A DNA stretch of 38,278 bases. Origin: DATJFH01 sp035495815. GTDB taxonomy: Bacteria > Acidobacteriota > Terriglobia > Bryobacterales > Bryobacteraceae. A model generated the notes under the pieces. The model saw only the letters and a program-made list of their open reading frames with translations, had not been told where the DNA came from and ran no database searches. This document shows positions 33,649-38,278 of this stretch, piece by piece; within the stretch, counting starts at the first letter, position 1, and the number at the start of each line of letters is the position of its first letter. A program made the translations under genes and the position numbers. The stretch is taken from positions 1 through 38,278 of the forward strand of contig DATJFH010000118.1 in assembly GCA_035495815.1 (NCBI GenBank), read 5' to 3'.

Positions 33649-34704
33649 TCAACGGGTTGGCTTGACGGGCTTCTTTTTACCTCCAGGGCCGGGGTTGCCG
33701 CCGCCTGTGTCCCGCCGGCGAACCTTGACCGTCGCCTGGAGGCGGATCTCGACGCGCTGCCTGTCTCCGCGGCCGGCGATCCGGTCGAGCAGCAGTTTGG
33801 CTCCCTGGAATCCGAGTTCATAGGCGGGTTGCGATACCGTTACCGTCGACCACGGCGCGGGCGGAGCGGACGCCAGATCGTCGAAATGCCCGATCACGAG
33901 CTGGCGGGTCCGCGTCAACGGCAACTCGGAGAGCGCGTCCATCACCCCGATGGCCATCATGCCATTGGCGGCGAAGATGGCATCCGGCGGAGCAGGCAGC
34001 GCCAGTAGACGTTCCGTCTGGCGGTATCCCGAGTCGCGGTGGTAATCACCCGGCGCGATCAGGTCCGGATCGATCCCTACGCCGGCCTTGCGCAGCGCAT
34101 CTTCATACCCCTGCCGCCGCTCGCGCGCATTTTCAAGCGATTCCGGGCCGCCGATGAAGGCGATCCTGCGTCCGCCGCTGCGCATCATCTCCTCCACCGC
34201 CCGGCGAGCCGCCATGCGGTTGTCCACCAACACCAGGTCCATGCCCGCGCCTTCCAGCTTCCGGTCGAGCGCGACGATCGGCATCCCGCTCTTCGCCGCC
34301 TGCAGGATCTCGTTGCGGCCGTCTTCGAGCGGGCTGACGATCACCAGCAGCCCGTCCACCCGGCGGGACCGCATCAACGCCAGCGCCGACCGTTCGCGCT
34401 CCCGCTGCTCGTCGGTGTTGAACGTGATCACCAGATAGCGTTCCTCCCAGGCGGCATCCTCCGCGCCCCGGACCAGCTGAGGAAAGAACGGATTGGCGAT
34501 GTCGGGGATGATCATCCCGAGCGTCTTGGTGCTGCGGGTGCGCAAGCTCTGCGCGATCAGATCCGGATGATAGTCCAGCTCCCGGACCGCCGCCAGCACT
34601 CTCTGCCGCGTACGCTCGCTGACCCGCGCGATTCCCGCCAGTACATTCGACACCGTCGCAGTGGAAACACCCGCGCGTTCGGCGACCTGCTTCAAGTTGG
34701 CCAT
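33649..34704 (-). CDS. LacI-family transcriptional regulator
   Basis: This 351-aa regulator has an N-terminal helix-turn-helix (NLKQVAERAGVSTATVSNVL, about 3-22), a hinge helix (about 46-58, with LIAQSLRTRSTKTLG) and a periplasmic-binding-like effector domain with IIPDIANPFF, DGLLVIVSP, VDNRMAARRAVEEM, RRIAFIGGP and IFAANGMMAIG. The effector is probably a sugar. An extra Gly/Lys/Pro-rich tail of about 18 residues ends the protein. It diverges from the Oar-type receptor at 34759 and likely represses that gene. TACAAT is nine bases upstream of its ATG; GGAG lies only two bases from the ATG. Confidence 0.93.
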   Translation of the reverse strand: MANLKQVAERAGVSTATVSNVLAGIARVSERTRQRVLAAVRELDYHPDLIAQSLRTRSTKTLGMIIPDIANPFFPQLVRGAEDAAWEERYLVITFNTDEQRERERSALALMRSRRVDGLLVIVSPLEDGRNEILQAAKSGMPIVALDRKLEGAGMDLVLVDNRMAARRAVEEMMRSGGRRIAFIGGPESLENARERRQGYEDALRKAGVGIDPDLIAPGDYHRDSGYRQTERLLALPAPPDAIFAANGMMAIGVMDALSELPLTRTRQLVIGHFDDLASAPPAPWSTVTVSQPAYELGFQGAKLLLDRIAGRGDRQRVEIRLQATVKVRRRDTGGGNPGPGGKKKPVKPTR

Positions 34705-34713
34705 CGCTCCGTT

Positions 34714-34719
34714 ATTGTA
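34714..34719 (-). promoter_or_regulatory. -10 TACAAT of the LacI-type regulator
   Basis: TACAAT is nine bases upstream of ATG 34704, predicting a leader of about three bases. The same hexamer is used before the tannase, radical SAM and S55 genes. The -35 is not clear. Confidence 0.4.
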
Positions 34720-34722
34720 GCC

Positions 34723-34749
34723 TTGACAGGAGGAGCGGGGGGTGATAAA
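34723..34749 (+). promoter_or_regulatory. Possible promoter of the Oar-type receptor gene
   Basis: A perfect TTGACA (34723-34728) is followed after 15 bp by GATAAA (34744-34749). The spacer is short and the -10 is weak, so the call is tentative. It would put the transcript start at or just before ATG 34759 and place the palindrome at 34769 immediately downstream. Confidence 0.35.
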
Positions 34750-34758
34750 TGATGAGAA

Positions 34759-37700
34759 ATGTGGAAGATTAATCGATTAACCAAGGGTCTGTCCGGCTGC
34801 CGTGCCGCAGGCCTGGCCGCCTTCCTGGCGCCGGCCCTGTTCGCTCAACAGGCGACGATCCGCGGAGTGGTCACCGACTCGTCCCGCGCCGTCATTCCCA
34901 AAGTCAAGGTCACGGTCACCAACAAGACCACCAGCGTCAGCCAGACGATCGAAACCAACGACAGCGGCGTCTATGTCGCGCCGTTCCTCAGCCCCGGCCC
35001 CTACCGCGTCGAGGCGTCCAAACCCGGCTTCGCTACCGTCTCGCAGGACAACCTGAAGCTCGATGTTGAGCAGACGGCCCGGGTCGATTTCACTTTGCAG
35101 GTCGGAGCCGTCACCGAGACCGTGAACATCTCGGCGGCGGCCGCGCTCATCGACTCCCAGACGTCCGTGGTCGGGCAGGTCATCTCCAACAAGAGCATCG
35201 TCGACCTGCCGCTCAACGGCAGAAACTACCTCGAGCTTGCCCGCCTCACGGCGGCGGTCGTGCCGGCCCGCGGCAGCCGCGAGGACAGCAAGGGCGCGTT
35301 CAGCGCCGTCGGGCAGCACGGCTCCCAGACCAACATCAGCCTGGACGGCGTCGACAACAGCGCCCGGCTCTCCGGCGGCATTCTCGGCAACGAAGCCCAG
35401 ATCGTCACTCCCTCCATCGACTCGGTTTCCGAATTCAAGGTCGTCACCAACAACAACTCCGCCGAATACGGATTCCGGCTGGGCGGCATGGTGATCGTCT
35501 CGACCAAGTCGGGAGGCAACCAGTTGCACGGCACGCTCTACGAGTTCCTGCGGAACGAAAAGCTGGACGGCGCGAACTTCTTCGCGGTCGGAAGGCCGAA
35601 GCCGCCCTTTCGCCAGAACCAGTTCGGCGGCACGGCCGGCGGCCGGATCATTCGCGACCGCACGTTCTTCTTCGTGAGCTACGAAGGCACGCGCATCCGC
35701 CTAGGACAGAGCCGCACGTCGACGCTCCCCATCGACCCGCTGCGGAACGGCGACTTCACCGGCGCCCGTACGATCTATGACTGGAACACGACCCGCCCCG
35801 ACGCCGCCGGCCGCATCATCCGCGATCCGTTCCCCTCGAACCGCATCCCCGCGAACCGTTTCGACCCGGTCGCCAGGAGAGTCATCGACCTGTACCCGGC
35901 CGTCAACGGCGCCGGGCGCGTGAACAACTTCTTCTTCTCGCCGACCCAATCGGACGACACCGATCAGATCGACACGCGTCTCGATCACAGCTTCACTCCG
36001 AATCACCGCATCTTCGGCCGCTACAGCCGCCGGCTGACGGATCGAATCAATCCCGGTCCGCTCCCGCTGCCCGCCGACGGCGGCGCGTGGGCGACGGAGC
36101 ATCTGATCGGACACAGCGGGGTGATGAATCTGAACTCGGTGCTCTCGCCCGCGATCAATAACGAATTCCGCGCGGGGCTGACCCGCGGCGACACCGTCCG
36201 CGATCTGCCCTGGCAGGACAACTTCAACCAGAAGCTGGGAATCAACGGCATTACCGACCTCGGCGATTTCAACCAGCGCGGCATGGCCCGCTTCGCCCCC
36301 TCCGGCTATGCGACGGTGGGCGCCACTACTTTCTGGCCGAACGTCAACAACCTCGACTTGTTTCAACTGTCCGACAACATGCTTCTGATCCACGGACATC
36401 ATGCCGTCAAGGTGGGTTTCGATTTCCGGCGCGAAGATCTGTTCCGCCGCGCCGCCCGCTTCGCCCGGGGATTCTTCGGATTCGACGGATCGTTTTCGCA
36501 GGATCCCAACAATCGCGGCGCGACGGGCGACGCCATGGCCGATTTCCTGCTTGGCGCAGCGAACTCCTCCACCATCGGGAATCCGAACGGCGAAACCGCG
36601 ATCACCCATAACTACTCGGCCTTCGCGCAGGACGACTGGCGGCTCACCACCCGCCTGACGCTCAACCTCGGCGTCCGCTGGGACATGTTCGGACCTCCCA
36701 GCTTCCGCAATTTCAAGGAAACCCCGGTCAGCAATTTCATCTTTACGCCGGGCTCGCAGCAGTACCAGATCGTGCGGCCCAAGGACGAAAGCGACTGCGG
36801 CTGCGATCGGGATCTGAACAATTTCGCCCCCCGGGTGGGGCTGGCCTATCAACTCACGCCCAAGACCGTGGTCCGCTCCGGGCTGGGACTCTTCTACGGC
36901 CAGCCGGACGCCATTTCGTTCTTCGGCGACGCCCGGTTCCAGAATCTGCCGCCGGAATTCACCGAAATCACCTTCCCGACCGACCGCCTGAGTTCGCCCT
37001 CGCGCGTGGTCTCCGCCGGCTTTCCGGCCAACCTCATCCCTGCCACCACCGTGCTCGAAGACGTGTTCGTCAACACGGCGCCGAGATTCATCCCCACGCA
37101 ATACTCCACGCAGTGGTTCCTCGATGTGCAGCGCGAACTGCCCCTGCAGACGGTCCTCACCGTCTCCTACATCGGAAACGAGAACCACAACATGACTCAG
37201 ATCCGGAATATCAACCAGCCGCTCAAACCCGGTCCGGGGACTGTGAAATCGCGCTCGCCCCACCCTTTCTTCGGGTGGATCGTGTTTCGCGATCCTTCCG
37301 GCAACGGCGTCTATAACGCGCTGACGGCCAAGGTCGAAAAGCGCTATTCGCAAGGGCTCACCATGATGACCGCTTATACCTGGTCGCACGCCATCGACAA
37401 CGTGGCCGAGGCGCTGACTACGGCCGGAGGGCAGGAACTGCAGGATAGCTACGATCTGCGGCGCAACCGCGCTAATTCGTCATTCGATCTGCGCCACGCC
37501 TTCGTGATGAGCGCGCTTTACGAGCTTCCGTTCGGCCGCGGACGGCAGTGGCTCACCAGGGGCGGTCCGCTCGACTGGGTTCTCGGGGGGTGGCAGGTGG
37601 GCGGCATTCTTACGCTGCGCAGCGGCCAGCCATTCACGGCCACGGTGAGCACGGATATCTCGAATACCGGCACATCGAATCCCACCGGCGGAGTCTCGAA

Positions 37701-38049
37701 CCAGAACCATCCGAACCAGCTTCGCGATGGAAACCTCCCCTCCGGCCAGCGCACCATCGATCGCTGGTTCGATGTGGGCGCTTTCGGTATCCCGGCGAAC
37801 TTCACCTACGGCAACGGCGGGCGCAACACCCTGACAGGCCCGGGTTTCCACAACCTCGATTTCAAAATCGGAAAGAACTTCGTGTTTCTGGAGAACAAGC
37901 GCGTCGAGTTTCGCGCCGAAGCGTTCAACGTGTCGAACACGCCGCATTTCGGTCTTCCGGCCGCCAACGTCAACCTGGCCACCGCCGGACGAATCAGCGC
38001 CGCCGGAGCGCCGCGGCAGATTCAACTCGGTCTGAAGTTCGTCTTCTGA
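34759..38049 (+). CDS. Oar-type TonB-dependent outer-membrane receptor, LacI-linked
   Basis: This 1096-aa receptor has a signal peptide (about 1-31, ending ALFAQ), a carboxypeptidase-regulatory-like domain (about 32-115, IRGVVTDSSRAVIPKV...), a plug with LPLNGRNYLELARL and NISLDGVDNSARL, and a long beta-barrel ending in LGLKFVF with a terminal Phe. Short stretches such as NQFGGTAGGRIIRDRTFFFVSYEG are typical of this acidobacterial family. It probably takes up an oligosaccharide, with the LacI-type regulator sensing its sugar. It differs clearly in length and sequence from the sulfatase-linked receptor at 19738. The ATG has no Shine-Dalgarno sequence; the -10 is weak. The barrel strands contain many aromatic belts (FQLSDNML, YSAFAQDDWR). 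Confidence 0.92.
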   Translation: MWKINRLTKGLSGCRAAGLAAFLAPALFAQQATIRGVVTDSSRAVIPKVKVTVTNKTTSVSQTIETNDSGVYVAPFLSPGPYRVEASKPGFATVSQDNLKLDVEQTARVDFTLQVGAVTETVNISAAAALIDSQTSVVGQVISNKSIVDLPLNGRNYLELARLTAAVVPARGSREDSKGAFSAVGQHGSQTNISLDGVDNSARLSGGILGNEAQIVTPSIDSVSEFKVVTNNNSAEYGFRLGGMVIVSTKSGGNQLHGTLYEFLRNEKLDGANFFAVGRPKPPFRQNQFGGTAGGRIIRDRTFFFVSYEGTRIRLGQSRTSTLPIDPLRNGDFTGARTIYDWNTTRPDAAGRIIRDPFPSNRIPANRFDPVARRVIDLYPAVNGAGRVNNFFFSPTQSDDTDQIDTRLDHSFTPNHRIFGRYSRRLTDRINPGPLPLPADGGAWATEHLIGHSGVMNLNSVLSPAINNEFRAGLTRGDTVRDLPWQDNFNQKLGINGITDLGDFNQRGMARFAPSGYATVGATTFWPNVNNLDLFQLSDNMLLIHGHHAVKVGFDFRREDLFRRAARFARGFFGFDGSFSQDPNNRGATGDAMADFLLGAANSSTIGNPNGETAITHNYSAFAQDDWRLTTRLTLNLGVRWDMFGPPSFRNFKETPVSNFIFTPGSQQYQIVRPKDESDCGCDRDLNNFAPRVGLAYQLTPKTVVRSGLGLFYGQPDAISFFGDARFQNLPPEFTEITFPTDRLSSPSRVVSAGFPANLIPATTVLEDVFVNTAPRFIPTQYSTQWFLDVQRELPLQTVLTVSYIGNENHNMTQIRNINQPLKPGPGTVKSRSPHPFFGWIVFRDPSGNGVYNALTAKVEKRYSQGLTMMTAYTWSHAIDNVAEALTTAGGQELQDSYDLRRNRANSSFDLRHAFVMSALYELPFGRGRQWLTRGGPLDWVLGGWQVGGILTLRSGQPFTATVSTDISNTGTSNPTGGVSNQNHPNQLRDGNLPSGQRTIDRWFDVGAFGIPANFTYGNGGRNTLTGPGFHNLDFKIGKNFVFLENKRVEFRAEAFNVSNTPHFGLPAANVNLATAGRISAAGAPRQIQLGLKFVF
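34769..34780. promoter_or_regulatory. Palindrome TTAATCGATTAA, candidate LacI-family operator
   Basis: A perfect 12-bp palindrome centred on CG begins ten bases inside the receptor gene. The AATCGATT core fits the CG-centred operators bound by LacI-family proteins. It is AT-rich in a GC-rich genome and I saw no second copy elsewhere in the window. It stands opposite the LacI-type gene, so it could act as a roadblock or overlap the transcription start. Confidence 0.5.
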
Positions 38050-38125
38050 CGGGCTGCGCCGTGCAAGTCCGGGCGCGCGCGGCAGTCATGGATGGTTGAA
38101 GCATGCCGAATCCGACTGCTGGCGG

Positions 38126-38155
38126 GGATAGCGAGGCCGGTTCGCCTCGCTATCC
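38126..38155. terminator. Strong hairpin between convergent genes
   Basis: GGATAGCGAGGC and GCCTCGCTATCC form a perfect 12-bp stem with loop CGGTTC. It lies 76 bp beyond the receptor stop and 19 bp from the stop of the partial minus-strand gene. There is no T run, so it may be a bidirectional terminator or a repeat-derived hairpin. Confidence 0.5.
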
Positions 38156-38174
38156 TGTGACCCCGTCCCGAAGT

Positions 38175-38278
38175 CTAGTAGGGGGATCTGGAATTGACGG
38201 CGGTCTGCGTGCCGGTAGCGATCCAGCGCCCGGCGGGGGGAACCCGAATCAGGAACCGCGGATTATTACAGGCCGGCG
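38175..38278 (-). CDS. 3' end of an unidentified gene
   Basis: On the minus strand an open frame enters from the right edge and ends with TAG at 38175. The 33 visible residues (PACNNPRFLIRVPPAG, then RWIATGTQTAVNSRSPY) look like genuine protein rather than shadow. The stop is placed neatly after a convergent hairpin. No family can be named from so short a fragment. Confidence 0.5.
   Translation of the reverse strand, partial: PACNNPRFLIRVPPAGRWIATGTQTAVNSRSPY

Noticed and set aside
35701..37389. 562-codon minus-strand frame opposite the second receptor
   Set aside because: Shadow of the beta-barrel coding strand with no domain or start signal.
1..38278. CRISPR arrays, insertion sequences, transposases, integrases and rRNA genes
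   Set aside because: Looked for on both strands; no regular repeats with spacers, no transposase or integrase motifs and no rRNA sequence were seen.

Overview
The window looks like chromosomal DNA of an Acidobacteriota member, most plausibly Bryobacterales/Solibacter-like. I infer this from the high GC content, two very large Oar-type TonB-dependent receptors with N-terminal carboxypeptidase-regulatory-like domains, a VWFA-related protein of the acidobacterial type, an S55 (SpoIVB-like) peptidase outside any sporulation context, and a DUF1592/DUF1552 (PSD-type cytochrome) gene pair. No database search was possible, so every family call rests on recognised motifs.

Layout. A tRNA-Lys lies at the left edge (194-269, minus). 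Then come a secreted tannase/feruloyl esterase-family enzyme (448-1944), a convergent VWFA-domain protein (1965-3662), a DUF892 ferritin-like protein (3778-4299), and a translationally coupled SPL-type radical SAM plus ALDH7-type aldehyde dehydrogenase pair (4413-6781). A membrane-anchored TPR protein (6827-7972) diverges from an operon of an S55 peptidase with permuted motif order and a secreted beta-propeller protein (8075-12135). Next are a small coiled-coil protein, a secreted alpha/beta hydrolase and a divergent amidase (12141-15291). A possible decayed small ORF is followed by rarA and an overlapping SpoU/TrmH RNA methyltransferase gene (to 17670). Divergent from these is a YdcF-family protein overlapping a CPA2 cation/proton antiporter (17707-19721).

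The right half is rich in exported catabolic functions. It holds a sulfatase with a coupled Oar-type receptor (19738-24906), a SnoaL-like protein, a periplasmic metallo-beta-lactamase-fold hydrolase, a zinc-ribbon membrane protein, and a secreted esterase gene broken by an apparent one-base deletion (27304-28178). The coupled DUF1592 cytochrome and Tat-exported DUF1552 pair follows (28182-31846), then a tiny Cys/His protein with its own near-consensus promoter, and a fliM gene with no flagellar neighbours. A LacI-type regulator divergent from a second Oar-type receptor carries a CG-centred palindrome just inside the receptor gene. A strong hairpin and the 3' end of an unidentified minus-strand gene close the window.

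Themes. Many products carry Sec or Tat signals and act on plant- or polysaccharide-derived substrates (tannins, feruloyl esters, sulfated glycans, esters, amides), in keeping with a soil oligotroph that pairs outer-membrane receptors with secreted hydrolases. Four gene pairs overlap as ATGA. Several first genes of transcription units have a -10-like hexamer six or seven bases before the start codon, which suggests leaderless transcripts. The strongest candidates for something undescribed are the permuted S55 peptidase with its propeller partner and the leaderless-promoter pattern.
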